Counted from the stretch's first letter, positions 16,919 to 26,388 are shown. The stretch is 64,000 nucleotides of DNA from Halorubrum trapanicum (GCF_002355655.1 NZ_AP017569.1:744001-808000), one strand, 5' to 3'. The notes: generated by a model from the letters alone, not told the origin. A program made the numbers and translations.

Positions 16919-18085
16919 ATGCGACCCTGGGTGCGGTCGGCGGCGTGGTCGGCGGCGGGAGCCGCGCTGCTCGCGGTCGTCGTCGTCGGCAGCGCCGCGA
17001 TCGGACCGGTTCGAATCCCGCCGGAGACCGTGCTGAAGTCGGTGTTGAACGCGCTCGCGGTACCGGCGGGGATCGAGACGAGCGCGGGCGGCGTCGGCCC
17101 GCTGCCGATACCCGGCGTCGGTCCCCTCACGATCCCGGGCGTCGACCTCGCGTTCGCCTCGCCGTTCGCGTATCCCGTCGACTCCGTCCACCAGCAGATC
17201 GTCGTGGGCGTGCGGCTCCCGCGGATCCTGCTCGCCGCGCTCGTCGGCTTCGCGCTCGCGGCCGCCGGCACGGTGATGCAGGGGTTCTTCCGCAACCCGA
17301 TGGCGGACCCGTCGATCATCGGCGTCTCCTCGGGGGCGGCGGTCGGCGCGGTCGCGTTCATCGTCTTCCCCGTCGCGCTCTCGACGACCGTCGCGCTCCC
17401 GCTCGTCGGCCCCGTCGAGGTCGCGCTCTCGCGGGGTACCGGGACCAGCCTCTTCGCGTTCGTCGGCGCGCTCGTCGCCGCCTTCAGCGTGTACGCGATC
17501 GCGACGCGAGGCGGTCGGACCCCAGTCGCGACCCTCCTCTTGGCCGGTGTCGCGGTCCAGACGTTCCTCGGCGCGGTCGTCTCGTACCTCCAGCTGCAGG
17601 CCGGCGAGTCGCTCCGACAGATCGTCGCGTGGCTGATGGGCCACCTCTCGGGCGCCGCGTGGAGCGAAGTCGCCGTCACCGCCGCCGTCGTGCCGCCGCT
17701 CTTTCTCGTGCTGCTCGCGTACGCCCGCGACCTCAACGTCCTCCTGCTCGGCGAGGAGGAGGCGCGCGGGCTCGGCATCGCCGTGGAGCGCACGAAGCGC
17801 GTGCTGCTCGCTGCCTCGGCGCTCGTCACGGCCGCCGGCGTCGCGTTCGCCGGCGTGATCGGGTTCGTCGGGCTCATCATCCCGCACATGCTCCGGCTCG
17901 TCGTCGGCCCGGATCACCGGGTGCTGCTCCCGTCGGCAGCGCTCGCCGGCGGTACCTTCCTCGTCGCGGCCGACACGGTCGCACGCTCCGCGCCCGCGGA
18001 GTACCCGGTCGGGATCATCACCGCCGCGGTCGGCGCGCCCTTCTTCGTCTACCTGCTCGTGACCCGAGAGGTGACGGAACTGTGA
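16919..18085 (+). CDS. btuC: BtuC-type ABC transporter permease
   Basis: A 388-residue FecCD-family permease with about ten hydrophobic segments. It shows the family signature [19 protein letters not shown] near residue 117, the ATPase-coupling region around [16 protein letters not shown], and [22 protein letters not shown] near residue 310. It forms the membrane channel for corrinoid or siderophore import. The ATG at 16919 is chosen because the upstream part of this frame shadows the btuF gene. Its stop overlaps the ATPase GTG start by four bases. A loop with repeated [13 protein letters not shown]-like sequence (about residues 58-75) replaces the usual short first loop. Confidence 0.9.
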   Translation: MRPWVRSAAWSAAGAALLAVVVVGSAAIGPVRIPPETVLKSVLNALAVPAGIETSAGGVGPLPIPGVGPLTIPGVDLAFASPFAYPVDSVHQQIVVGVRLPRILLAALVGFALAAAGTVMQGFFRNPMADPSIIGVSSGAAVGAVAFIVFPVALSTTVALPLVGPVEVALSRGTGTSLFAFVGALVAAFSVYAIATRGGRTPVATLLLAGVAVQTFLGAVVSYLQLQAGESLRQIVAWLMGHLSGAAWSEVAVTAAVVPPLFLVLLAYARDLNVLLLGEEEARGLGIAVERTKRVLLAASALVTAAGVAFAGVIGFVGLIIPHMLRLVVGPDHRVLLPSAALAGGTFLVAADTVARSAPAEYPVGIITAAVGAPFFVYLLVTREVTEL

Positions 18086-19389
18086 GCGCCGACCGCCCCG
18101 AGGAGGTCCGGGAGTCCCCCGACGACGACGTGCGGTCGGCCGCGAACGGCCCGGCGTCGCTCCCCGACACGGCGCTCTCGTTCGGCGACGCGCCGCTCCT
18201 GTCGGCCGCTGACGTGGCCGTCTCGTTCGGCGACCTCGACGTCGTCTCCGGCGTCGACCTCCGGGTCGAGCCCGGCTCGCTCGTCGGCCTCGTCGGCCCC
18301 AACGGCGCCGGCAAGACCACTGTGCTGCGCGCGGTGACCGGCGCGGTCGAGCCGGACGCGGGGACCGTCGAGATCGGCGGCGACCCGGCCGCGTCGCTGT
18401 CGGCCAAGCAGGTGGGCCGGCGCGTCGCGAGCGTCCCGCAGGCGACGAACCTCGCGTTCGACTTCCGCGTGCGCCACGTCGTCGAGATGGGCCGGACGCC
18501 GCACCTCGGTCGCTTCGACGCGCACGGCGTCGAGGACGACGCCGCGGTCGACGCCGCGATGGCCGCGGCCGACGTCGAGCGCTTCGCGGACCGGTCTATC
18601 ACCGAGGTCTCCGGGGGCGAGCGCCAGCGCGTGCTGCTCGCCCGGGCCTTAGCGCAGGCGGCCCCGCTCCTCCTCCTCGACGAGCCGACCGCGAGCCTCG
18701 ACGTGAACCACGCGGTCGAGACGCTCGAACTGGTCCGCGAGTTCGTCGACGACGGCGACCGGGGCGCGATCGCCGCGATCCACGACCTCGACGCCGCCGC
18801 ACGCTACTGCGACGAGGTCGTCGTCCTCGCGAACGGCGGCGTCCGGGCCGCCGGCCCCCCCGAGTCGGTGCTGTCCGCCTCGACCGTCGGCGCGGCCTTC
18901 GACGCGGAGGCGTTCGTCGGCCGCGACCCGGCGACGGGGACGCCGGCGGTGACTGCGTTCCCGCACAGCGACGTCGAGCCCCGCCGCGTCCACGTGATCG
19001 GCACGGGCCGGCCGACCGCGCGCGTCGTCGCCCGGTTGGCCGCCGCGGGCCACGAGCCGTCGGTCGGCGTGGTCCCCCCGGGCGACGCGGCCGCGGGCGC
19101 CGCCGCTGACGCGGGAGCGACCGCCGTGACGGCCCCGCCGTTCGAGGCGCCCTCCGAGGCGACGCTCGCGGCGGCACGCGAGCTCGCGGCCGACGCGGAC
19201 GCGACGCTCGCGGTCGGGACCGAGCGCTCGGGCGACGGGGCGGACGGCCCGACCGCGGACGGCCCGACCGCTGACGGTCCGAACGCCGAGGTGGCCGCGG
19301 CCGCGGACCGAGTCGTTCCGGTCTCGGCCGACGTCGGCGGGGGGGAACTACTCGACGCGGTCGCGGCCGCGACCGCGGACGGCGAGTGA
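18082..19389 (+). CDS. btuD: BtuD-type ABC ATPase with C-terminal extension
   Basis: A 435-residue ATPase that powers the adjacent permease. After an acidic leader, the Walker A motif GPNGAGKTT lies near residue 75. The signature motif [15 protein letters not shown] (about 174) and Walker [13 protein letters not shown] (about 195) follow. Residues from about 305 to 435 form an extra domain, starting [21 protein letters not shown], which resembles a nucleotide-binding Rossmann strand-helix unit. It also carries a short Ala-Asp-Gly-Pro-Thr repeat. The extension recurs in haloarchaeal B12-type ATPases, to my knowledge, but its role is unclear. GTG start, translationally coupled to btuC. Confidence 0.88.
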   Translation: MSADRPEEVRESPDDDVRSAANGPASLPDTALSFGDAPLLSAADVAVSFGDLDVVSGVDLRVEPGSLVGLVGPNGAGKTTVLRAVTGAVEPDAGTVEIGGDPAASLSAKQVGRRVASVPQATNLAFDFRVRHVVEMGRTPHLGRFDAHGVEDDAAVDAAMAAADVERFADRSITEVSGGERQRVLLARALAQAAPLLLLDEPTASLDVNHAVETLELVREFVDDGDRGAIAAIHDLDAAARYCDEVVVLANGGVRAAGPPESVLSASTVGAAFDAEAFVGRDPATGTPAVTAFPHSDVEPRRVHVIGTGRPTARVVARLAAAGHEPSVGVVPPGDAAAGAAADAGATAVTAPPFEAPSEATLAAARELAADADATLAVGTERSGDGADGPTADGPTADGPNAEVAAAADRVVPVSADVGGGELLDAVAAATADGE

Positions 19390-19453
19390 GTTCTCGCCCT
19401 CCCGCCGCCCGCGAAGCGTCACCGTTTATTCGCTCGCCCGCGTCCCTCCGACG

Positions 19454-20449
19454 ATGAGCGTTCCCTGCGTCGCCGTCGACCGCGAGCGCGGCGAGAGCGT
19501 CCGGAGCCGGCTCGCCGACGCCGACGCCCTCGACGGCGACCATCAGATCGCGGTCGAGGACGACACGATCTACATCCCCGTCTCCGCCCGCGACCGAGTG
19601 CCCGCCGACCTCGCGGACCGGATCGTCGAGCGCGACGCCGCGGCGCGGGACCGCCCGACGACGCCCGCGGAGATCCTCGGCTACGAGCCCTCCCTGGAGC
19701 GGCTGGGCGACATCGTCATAATCGACGAGGACGACGACGAGCGCGCCCGCGAGATCGCCGACGCCGTGATGGCCGCCGATCTCCCCTGCGACACCGTCCT
19801 CAACCGCGCGTCGCCGATCGAGGGCGAACTGCGGGTCCGCCGGTGGGACGTGCTCGCCGGGAACGGTACCGAGACCGTCCACCGCGAGTACGGCCACGAG
19901 TTCCTGCTGGACGTCGCCGAGGTGTACTTCTCGCCGCGGCTCGCGACCGAGCGCCACCGCGTGGTCGAGGGGGTCGAACCCGGGGAGTCGGCGGTCGACA
20001 TGTTCGCCGGCGTGGGGCCGTACGCGGTCCCGATGGCCTCTCGCGGCGCCGACGTGGTCGCCTGCGACCTCAACGAGCGCGCCGTCGAGTACCTCCGCGA
20101 GAACGCCGAGCGCAACGGCGTCGCGGAGCGGGTGACCGCGGTCGCGGGGGACGCCCGCGAGCTCGCCGACGAGTACGCCGACACGGCCGACCGCCTCGTG
20201 ATGAACCTCCCGCACTCCGCCGAGGAGTTCTTGGAGACCGCCGTCGCGCTCGCGGGCGACGACTGCGTGATTCACTACTACGACATCCAACACGAGGACG
20301 ACCCGTTCGGGCCGGGGCGGCGCGCGATCGAGGCGGCCGCCGGCGATGACTACGCGGTCGAGGTCGAGACCGAGCGCGTCGTCCGGTCGTACGCCCCCCA
20401 CGAGTACAACGTCTGTCTCGACGTGCGCCTGACGCGCGTCGAGGACTGA
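19454..20449 (+). CDS. trm5: tRNA (guanine37-N1)-methyltransferase, archaeal Trm5 type
   Basis: This 331-residue enzyme would methylate G37 next to the tRNA anticodon using S-adenosylmethionine, which prevents frameshifting. Visible motifs are VYFSPRLATERHRV before the methyltransferase domain, the SAM-binding VDMFAGVGPYAVPMA near residue 180, the ACDLNERAVEYL strand, and the catalytic NLPHSAEEFL near residue 249. The N-terminal D1/D2 region is of the short archaeal kind. A strong hairpin 45 bases after the stop probably ends the transcript. Confidence 0.93.
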   Translation: MSVPCVAVDRERGESVRSRLADADALDGDHQIAVEDDTIYIPVSARDRVPADLADRIVERDAAARDRPTTPAEILGYEPSLERLGDIVIIDEDDDERAREIADAVMAADLPCDTVLNRASPIEGELRVRRWDVLAGNGTETVHREYGHEFLLDVAEVYFSPRLATERHRVVEGVEPGESAVDMFAGVGPYAVPMASRGADVVACDLNERAVEYLRENAERNGVAERVTAVAGDARELADEYADTADRLVMNLPHSAEEFLETAVALAGDDCVIHYYDIQHEDDPFGPGRRAIEAAAGDDYAVEVETERVVRSYAPHEYNVCLDVRLTRVED

Positions 20450-20493
20450 TTCCGGGCGCGTCGCTCGCGAGGAGACGTCGAGACAGCGAGAAC

Positions 20494-20529
20494 GCCGCGC
20501 CGCCCCGAGGGGGGTCGGGGCGGCGCGGC
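20494..20529 (+). terminator. GC-rich 15-base-pair hairpin after trm5
   Basis: A perfect inverted repeat: GCCGCGCCGCCCCGA pairs with TCGGGGCGGCGCGGC across a six-G loop. Its place 45 bases after the trm5 stop suggests a transcription end or mRNA stability element. No T-run follows, so an intrinsic terminator of the usual archaeal kind is uncertain. Confidence 0.5.
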
Positions 20530-21001
20530 CGGGGCCCGTCACATGACAAGCGGTCGCGGCGGCGGTCTCGGACCAGAGGCGATTCTGCGCTTGGCGCGTC
20601 GGAGACGCGTTTCACACGGTAGCCGCGACGGAACGCTGATGGGGATGACGGCCGCGCCGAGTCGCCGTGGGGGTGACGACCGGCGAGGCTATCGCCGCCC
20701 GGTACGGGCTTCGACCGGGCACGCACCGCCGGGGGATTCGATCCCCGCCGTCTCGGCGCGCGGGCGGTGTCATCACACTCAGATTGAAGTCCGAACACGT
20801 ATTTAGTCTTTTTCCTTATACACCTGTATTGTGTTCCGATTTCTTGTGCGTATCTGAATAGAAATCGAGTGTATTCACGACGCACGTCCGGTTAGTATCG
20901 GAATAATTCGCCGGCTTCGGTGCGCGACTCGGCCCGTCGGATCGCCGCTCCGTCCCCGTTTCGGAACCCTTATTTTTCCGTCCGGGAAACGAAGTATGCG
21001 T
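20530..21001. other. intergenic region without a recognised gene
   Basis: About 470 bases between the trm5 hairpin and tRNA-Thr. Short open frames exist but lack coding composition. A small hairpin GGGGAT-TCG-ATCCCC lies near 20733. The stretch from about 20790 to 20910 is markedly AT-richer than its surroundings and contains several TATA-like sequences. The last part (TTATTTTTCC near 20970) probably serves as tRNA promoter. Confidence 0.5.
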
Positions 21002-21074
21002 GCCGGAGTAGCTCAGCTGGCAGAGCGATTCCTTCGTAAGGAATAGGTCGGGGGTTCAAATCCCCCCTCCGGCT
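21002..21074 (+). tRNA. tRNA-Thr (anticodon CGT)
   Basis: A 73-base cloverleaf: acceptor arms GCCGGAG and CTCCGGC, D stem GCTC/GAGC, anticodon stem ATTCC/GGAAT with loop TTCGTAA giving anticodon CGT, and T stem GGGGG/CCCCC with loop TTCAAAT. The discriminator base is T. It has no intron and no encoded CCA. It reads ACG threonine codons, which are common in this genome. Confidence 0.95.
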
Positions 21075-21245
21075 CTTCTGACCGAACGCCGCAAACCGGA
21101 GAGCCTTGCCCGCCGCGTTGTCGCTACTTTCGTCCCCTCGATCGACCGATTCCGATCGTTCGGTCACCTCCTCGCGCGAAGCAGTTTATATTATCCAAAC
21201 AATATTAGGCGTGTGATTATCTGCCACGGACGCATATCGGTTAAT

Positions 21246-21377
21246 ATGCGACCAAAATACGACTGCGACGGAGAAGAAGTGTACGAGTGTTTCGAATGCG
21301 GTCGGCGGACCGGCTCGCCCGGCGAGTGCGAGTGCGGGGGTGAACTGCTCCACATCGGCCGCTCCCGGGACCTGTGA
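21246..21377 (+). CDS. tiny zinc-ribbon (rubrerythrin-like domain) protein, 43 residues
   Basis: A 43-residue protein. Cys7 lies upstream, CFEC is at residues 15-18, and CEC near residues 28-30 sits in a GECECGGEL knuckle; this is the metal-knuckle pattern of the small haloarchaeal rubrerythrin-like/DUF7129 proteins. Predicted ligands are Cys15, Cys18, Cys28 and Cys30, an unusual C-x-C second pair. A TATA-like TTTATATTA at 21185 gives a short leader, and a small hairpin overlaps the start codon. The function is unknown. Confidence 0.7.
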   Translation: MRPKYDCDGEEVYECFECGRRTGSPGECECGGELLHIGRSRDL

Positions 21378-21434
21378 GTCGGGTCGAACAGAATCGGATC
21401 GAACAGAATCGGCCGCGGACCGCCGTCGGTCCGG

Positions 21435-22709
21435 TCAGTCGTTGCTAGCGTCGCGCTCGTCGCTCTCGCTCGTCCCGCCGCTCTCCCCGTCGCCGTTCTC
21501 GTCGTCGCCTCCGTCGCCGTCCTCGCCCGCGTCCGCCTCGGGGTCGTAGTCGGGCAGCGAGAGGACGTTCTCGCGGCCCAGTCGGAAGCCGTCGAGGTCG
21601 CCCTCGTCGCGCAGCCCCGTCACCACCTGACTCGTCTTCGCGGCGGTCCAGTCTAACTCCTCGGCCACCTGCTTCTGTTTCATCCGCCCGCCCTCCGACT
21701 CGATCAGCCGAAGCACCTGCTCCTCGTTGCTCAACAGGTCGCCGTCGACGGGCGCCGCCTCGTCCGACCCGCTCTCCGATTCGCCGGCGGCGTTCGCGTC
21801 GTCGCCGTCGGACTCCGGCCCGTCGCTCGCGGCCGCGCCGGCGCCCGCAGCGCCCGCCGCCTCCGCGGTCGCGTCGCTCTCGGTCGCGGGGTCTCCGCCA
21901 CCGCCCGCGGCGACTCCCGCTTCCTCGCCGTCCCCGTCGTCCCGCCGACGGTAAACGACGGCGCCGCCGGCGACGACGAGGACGGCGAAGAGCGCGACGA
22001 GTCCGGCCGCCGGGAACCCGGAGAGCGGCCCCGCGGGCGCGACCGAGATCCGCGGCTGGCCGGCCGAGAAGTCGACCGGCCCGTTCCAGACGACGGACCG
22101 CTCGCGCACCTCGCTGGGATCCGGCGTCGTCTCCGCGAGGCGATACCCCTCCGGCCACGAGACGATGAGCGACGAGGAGTCGTCTAAGAACAGCCCGTCG
22201 ACCGCGTCGCCGACGCGCAGCCGGTCGCCGTCGACGGCGGCGAAGTTCGTCCACTCGAACCGGTAGGTCAACACGCCGTACGCCTGCGGGAGTTCGCGCC
22301 GCTCGGCGGTGACGGTCGCGTTCGAGATCGTCATGTTGCGGCCCGTCGCCGACTCGGCGGTCTCGGCGGTCGAGGCCATCCGGTCGCGGAATCGGGTCGT
22401 GTACGCCTCCGTGTCGTTCGCCACGTCCGCGCGGAGCTGTTCGAACGCCCGCTCCTCTTCGTCGGTCGCGAGGCGGATCCGGTACTCGACGGTCCACTCC
22501 GCGTCGCCGTCGGGCTGGACGGCGACCTCCAGCGACACGTCGTCCGGTTCGACGTCCATCTGGGCGAAGCCGCCCTCGAACGGGACCGCGCCCGCGCCGC
22601 CTGCGCCGAGCGCGAGACCGACGGCTCCGAGGAGGGCGAGAACGGCGAGGAAGATCGGCGCTCGCTGCACAGACTGATTCACACGGACGGCCGGTAAATT
22701 CCTTCCCAT
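21435..22709 (-). CDS. membrane-anchored winged-helix protein with extracellular domain
   Basis: This 424-residue protein has an N-terminal signal/membrane segment (about 17-38) and an extracellular beta-rich domain to about residue 225 (for example VEYRIRLATDEEERAFEQL). A transmembrane helix follows near 230-250, then YRRRDD, a Gly/Ala/Asp-rich linker, and an intracellular winged helix near 325-390 with SNEEQVLRLIESEGGRMKQK and DWTAAKTSQVVTGLRDEG. The layout matches haloarchaeal proteins with DUF7345/DUF7343-type domains, thought to be membrane-bound regulators. Target genes are unknown. It is followed on the same strand side by another secreted protein gene. Confidence 0.82.
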   Translation of the reverse strand: MGRNLPAVRVNQSVQRAPIFLAVLALLGAVGLALGAGGAGAVPFEGGFAQMDVEPDDVSLEVAVQPDGDAEWTVEYRIRLATDEEERAFEQLRADVANDTEAYTTRFRDRMASTAETAESATGRNMTISNATVTAERRELPQAYGVLTYRFEWTNFAAVDGDRLRVGDAVDGLFLDDSSSLIVSWPEGYRLAETTPDPSEVRERSVVWNGPVDFSAGQPRISVAPAGPLSGFPAAGLVALFAVLVVAGGAVVYRRRDDGDGEEAGVAAGGGGDPATESDATAEAAGAAGAGAAASDGPESDGDDANAAGESESGSDEAAPVDGDLLSNEEQVLRLIESEGGRMKQKQVAEELDWTAAKTSQVVTGLRDEGDLDGFRLGRENVLSLPDYDPEADAGEDGDGGDDENGDGESGGTSESDERDASND

Positions 22710-22778
22710 CCGGGACGGGATCGGCCCGCGGGCGCGGGTCGGCTCGCGTCGGGAGCGGCGCTCACGGCGCGGCGCGGA

Positions 22779-23894
22779 TCACGCAGCGATGCGCGAGAGA
22801 CTCCCGGCGACCGTCGCCGGAGCGCCCGCCGCACCGTCGGGCGTCGGGGCGTCCGCGTCGTCGGTCGAATCGTTCCCGTCGGGACCGCCGTCGCTCGGAC
22901 CGGCTCCGCTCGGACCGCCGTCGCTCTCGGACCCGGTTCCGGAGTCGACAGGCGGGCCGGTCGACGCGTTGCCGGATCCGTTGTCAGTGGCGTTCCCGGA
23001 CGCCGGCGGGGTAAACGGATTCGACCGGTTCACGTCACCAGTCTCCGGCCCGTTCACGCTCCCCGCACCCGGCGGTCCGGCGGACCCGTTATCGGAACCA
23101 CCGAGCGACCCGTTTCCCGGGTCCGCTCCCGGTGGTCCGATCGATCCGTTCGACGCTCCCGGCGCTCCCCCGAATCCGTCTCCCGGACCGCCACCGCGCG
23201 ATCCCTCGCCGGGCGGCCCCGCGTCGCCGGGCGGGCCGCGTTCGGTCCCGTTCTCGGGCGGCCCCCGGCGTTCCGGACCGACCGGCCCCCCGACGCCCTC
23301 GCCGGCCACGCCGCGGGCGATGGCGGCGACCTCGGGGCCGCTGAGCTCGTTCGCGCGCTCGCGCAGCGTCGCCAGCCGCTCCTCGTCGACGCCCGTCTCA
23401 TTGCGGACGGCGGCCGGGAGTTCGGCGGCCGCCCTCGCGCTCCGGTTCAGCGTCCGGGAGAGCGTCTCGATCCGGGCGGTCGTCGTCGCCATCCGCGCGG
23501 CGTACTCCCCCTGACTCAACTCGCCGGCCGCGCGGCGCTCGCGCAGTTCCTGCTGTCGCGCTTCGAGTTCCGCGAGCCGCTCTTCGGTCCGGTTCAGCCG
23601 CTCCGCCACGACGGCGGCGCGGCTCTCGTTGGTCTCGGACCGTCGAAGCGCGACCTCGAACGCCCGCGACTCGACCTCGCCCTCGATCTCGGCGCCCTGG
23701 ACGCCGACGACCCCGGCGAGCCGCTCGCCGGGGCTGAGGTCGAGCGTCTCGTTCGCGGCGCCCGAGTTCGCACCGCTCCCGTTGGGCGCGTCGGTCTGTG
23801 CGGTCACCACTCCCGCCGGCGCGGCGGCGGCGGCCCCCGCGATCACCACCGCGGCGACGGCCGCGACGACGAGGCTTGCAATCCATCGATTCAT
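22779..23894 (-). CDS. secreted coiled-coil protein with Gly/Pro-rich tail
   Basis: A 371-residue exported protein with a signal peptide (about 1-33). A DUF7096-like helical region (about 45-190) includes a coiled coil reading RLNRTEERLAELEARQQEL. A long Gly/Pro/Asn/Ser-rich tail (about 195-355) carries collagen-like GPP and NGS segments. The NxS/T sites in the tail are possible N-glycosylation sites. It ends with a short hydrophobic segment. The function is unknown; the neighbouring membrane-bound winged-helix protein is also a cell-surface protein. The family name is a resemblance from memory. Confidence 0.7.
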   Translation of the reverse strand: MNRWIASLVVAAVAAVVIAGAAAAAPAGVVTAQTDAPNGSGANSGAANETLDLSPGERLAGVVGVQGAEIEGEVESRAFEVALRRSETNESRAAVVAERLNRTEERLAELEARQQELRERRAAGELSQGEYAARMATTTARIETLSRTLNRSARAAAELPAAVRNETGVDEERLATLRERANELSGPEVAAIARGVAGEGVGGPVGPERRGPPENGTERGPPGDAGPPGEGSRGGGPGDGFGGAPGASNGSIGPPGADPGNGSLGGSDNGSAGPPGAGSVNGPETGDVNRSNPFTPPASGNATDNGSGNASTGPPVDSGTGSESDGGPSGAGPSDGGPDGNDSTDDADAPTPDGAAGAPATVAGSLSRIAA

Positions 23895-23988
23895 TACCTG
23901 CGTGTCCGCACTCCGTCCCTATATACCCGAAACTCCGTTAAGCCGGATCAACGCGGATTAATCGCACGACGTGACGGGGCGTCGGGGG

Positions 23989-25464
23989 TCAGTACGTCTT
24001 CGCGAAGTAGGCGGTCCGCTCGGCGGCCTCGTCGCACATCGCGCAGGTCTCGCCGTGGTCCCCGTCGGCGAGGGGGTCCTCGTCCTCGAACGGGACCATC
24101 ACGATCTCGGCGGCCAGCGGCTCCTTGATCGGCTCCTCGCAGGCCTCGTCGCCGCACCACGGCGCCTTCACGTAGCCGCCGTGCTGGCCGAGCGTGCCGA
24201 GGATATCGGCGCGGTCGTCGGCCTCGCGCACGCCGTCGTCGAGGGTCTCCTCGGCGGTCGCGTACAGCTTGGCGTAGATCTCGTCGAAGTGGTCGCGGAC
24301 CGTGTCGGCGACGCCGTCGCGGTCGACCGTGACGCTCTCCCCGTCGGGGCGGTGGACGAGCGTCAGCTCCTCGTCGTCCACCTCGTGGGGGCCGATCTCG
24401 ATTCGGAGCGGGATCCCGTTCAGCTCGTGTTCGTTGAACTTGAAGCCGGGATTGCGCTCGTCGCGGTCGTCGAGCTCGACGCGGATCCCGGCCTCGTCGA
24501 GCTCGTCGACCACGCCCTCGGCGTAGTCGAGCACGTCGTCTTTCGTGTCCTCCTGCCAGATGGGGACGACGACGACCTGCGTGGGCGCGACCGTGTGCGG
24601 CAGGACGAGCCCCTGCTCGTCGGAGTGGGTCATGATCAGCGCGCCCAGCGCGCGCCACGAGAGGCCCCACGAGGTGGTGTGGGCGGTCCGCTCCTCCTCG
24701 TCCTCGTCGGAGTAGGTGATGTCGAACGCCTCCGCGAACGACTGGCCGAGGTGGTGGGAGGTGCCGGCCTGGACCGACTTCCCGTCGGGCATCAGCGCCT
24801 CGACGGTCGTCGTCGTGTCCGCGCCGGGGAACTTGTCGTGGTCCGGCTTCTGGCCCTTCAGGACCGGGAGCGCCAGCAGGTCCTCGTAGACGGACTCGTA
24901 CTGGTCGAGCCGCGTCATCGTCTCCTCCCACGCGTCCTCGCTCGTCGCGTGCGCGGTGTGGCCCTCCTGCCAGAGGAACTCCTTCGTGCGGAAGAACGGC
25001 TTCGTCTCGGTCGCCTCCCACCGGACGACGGAGCACCACTGGTTCACGCGCAGCGGGAGGTCGCGGTGGCTGCGGACCCACTGCGAGATGTACGGCGTGA
25101 TGATCGACTCGGAGGTGGGGCGGACGGCGAGCCGCTCTTCGAGCTCCTTGTTGCCCGCCTCGTCGACCCACGCGACCTCGGGGTCGAACCCCTCGACGAT
25201 GTCCTTCTCTCGTTCGAGGTACGACTCGGGGATGAAGAGGGGGAAGTAGGCGTTCTGGACGCCGGTGTCCTTGAACTTCGCGTCGAGGAACCCCTGGAGC
25301 CGCTCCCAGACCGCGTACGCCCGCGGACGGGTGACGATGAAGCCGCTCATCCCCTCGGGTCCGTAGTCTGCGAGGCCCGCCTTCTGTACGACCTCGGCGT
25401 ACCACTCGCCGGTGTTGTGCGTCTTGGACTCGGTGATCCCGAGTTCCTGGTCGTCGTCGCTCAT
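23989..25464 (-). CDS. proS: prolyl-tRNA synthetase, archaeal/eukaryotic type
   Basis: A 491-residue class II synthetase that charges tRNA-Pro. Motif 2 appears as FRTKEFLWQEGHTAHAT near residue 157. An LAVRPTSESIITPYISQWV segment sits just before it, and motif 3 lies later near LPHTVAPTQVVVVPIWQE. The C-terminal zinc-binding part has CGDEACEEP and CAMCDEA, and the protein ends in tyrosine, as is typical of the archaeal form. It is convergent with nothing essential and lies just downstream of the Nudix gene's divergent start. Confidence 0.96.
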   Translation of the reverse strand: MSDDDQELGITESKTHNTGEWYAEVVQKAGLADYGPEGMSGFIVTRPRAYAVWERLQGFLDAKFKDTGVQNAYFPLFIPESYLEREKDIVEGFDPEVAWVDEAGNKELEERLAVRPTSESIITPYISQWVRSHRDLPLRVNQWCSVVRWEATETKPFFRTKEFLWQEGHTAHATSEDAWEETMTRLDQYESVYEDLLALPVLKGQKPDHDKFPGADTTTTVEALMPDGKSVQAGTSHHLGQSFAEAFDITYSDEDEEERTAHTTSWGLSWRALGALIMTHSDEQGLVLPHTVAPTQVVVVPIWQEDTKDDVLDYAEGVVDELDEAGIRVELDDRDERNPGFKFNEHELNGIPLRIEIGPHEVDDEELTLVHRPDGESVTVDRDGVADTVRDHFDEIYAKLYATAEETLDDGVREADDRADILGTLGQHGGYVKAPWCGDEACEEPIKEPLAAEIVMVPFEDEDPLADGDHGETCAMCDEAAERTAYFAKTY

Positions 25465-25603
25465 TACTCTCGAAAGCGGGTGTCGCGGGCTTAAAAGGTC
25501 CGAACCCGAGCGCCGCGGCGCCCCGAATCACCGTCGAGCGTTCACGTCCCGCACCGACGGAATCCGCGGAAACGTTAACCGCCTCGCGTCGCCAAACTCG
25601 GCC

Positions 25604-26203
25604 ATGGACCTGTCGGGGCTGCGCCGACACGCGCCGCAGTCGCTCGCCGGCCGGCGGGAGGCCGCGGTGCTGGCGCCGGTGATCGCGCGCGACGGCGAGG
25701 CCCACCTGCTGTTCACCAAGCGCGCCGCGCACCTCGGCGAACACCCCGGACAGATGAGCTTCCCCGGCGGCGGCCGCGAGCCGATCGACCGAACGCTGAC
25801 GGACACCGCGTTACGCGAGGCCGACGAGGAGGTCGGCATGCGCCCGACGGAGGTCGACGTGGTCGGCCGGCTCGACGACACGCGCACGTCGAGCAAGTAC
25901 GCGGTCCGCCCGTTCGTCGGCGTCGCGCCCGACCGCGAGTACGTCCCGGACGAGTCGGAGGTCGCGGAGGTGGCGATCCTCGCCGTCGACGCGCTCACCG
26001 ATCCCGCGAACTACGAGTCGGAGCGCCGCGTCGACCACCCGGAGTACGGCGACCACCGCGTCCACTACTTCCACGTCGGCGGCTACACCGTCTGGGGCGT
26101 GACGGGCCGGATGGTCGTCCAGCTGCTGGAGCGGACGACCGACTGGCGCGCGCCCGCCGAACCGGACCGCGTGGTCGGCGCGGACGCCGAGCTGCCGATC
26201 TGA
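25604..26203 (+). CDS. Nudix hydrolase, coenzyme A pyrophosphatase-like
   Basis: A 199-residue Nudix enzyme. The CoA-type signature LLFTKRAAHLGEHPGQMSF is followed by the Nudix box spanning GGGREPIDRTLTDTAL and READEEVGM, with the catalytic READEE present. This predicts cleavage of coenzyme A or its derivatives to 4'-phosphopantetheine and an adenosine bisphosphate. The ATG at 25604 fits the family length; the upstream part of the frame is outside the coding composition. The gene is divergent from proS and directly precedes the promoter array of repeat copy 2. Confidence 0.88.
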   Translation: MDLSGLRRHAPQSLAGRREAAVLAPVIARDGEAHLLFTKRAAHLGEHPGQMSFPGGGREPIDRTLTDTALREADEEVGMRPTEVDVVGRLDDTRTSSKYAVRPFVGVAPDREYVPDESEVAEVAILAVDALTDPANYESERRVDHPEYGDHRVHYFHVGGYTVWGVTGRMVVQLLERTTDWRAPAEPDRVVGADAELPI

Positions 26204-26228
26204 GTTGTATATCCCGTGGGTCGTTCTC

Positions 26229-26388
26229 TTATAAATAACTGGCAGTAGATCGGCGGCGAGCAGTGCCAAACTCTCAGCCGCTCCCTTATAAATGGCTAAC
26301 AGTGGGACGGCGGCGAACACCGCCAAAGCCCCAGCCGCTCGCTTATAAACTGCTACGTACGGATCGATCACGAACACCGCCAAAGCCC
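26229..26388 (+). repeat. tandem 57-base TATA-bearing units, copy 2 array
   Basis: TTATAAA occurs at 26229, 26286 and 26343, exactly 57 bases apart. In each unit the TATA box is followed by about 20 variable bases, then a conserved block (GAACACCGCCAAAGCCCCAGCCG in units 2-3, degenerate in unit 1) whose start lies at the expected archaeal transcription start distance. The third unit runs straight into the hairpin core. The pattern looks like three stacked promoters with repeated start regions. Confidence 0.75.

Noticed and set aside
20715-20760. tRNA-like T arm around GGGGATTCGATCCCC
   Set aside because: Only a hairpin is present. No acceptor, D or anticodon arms can be built around it.
20970-21167. 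Minus-strand open frame over the tRNA reading RRGDLNPRP
   Set aside because: It is the reverse strand of tRNA-Thr, a frequent false open frame.
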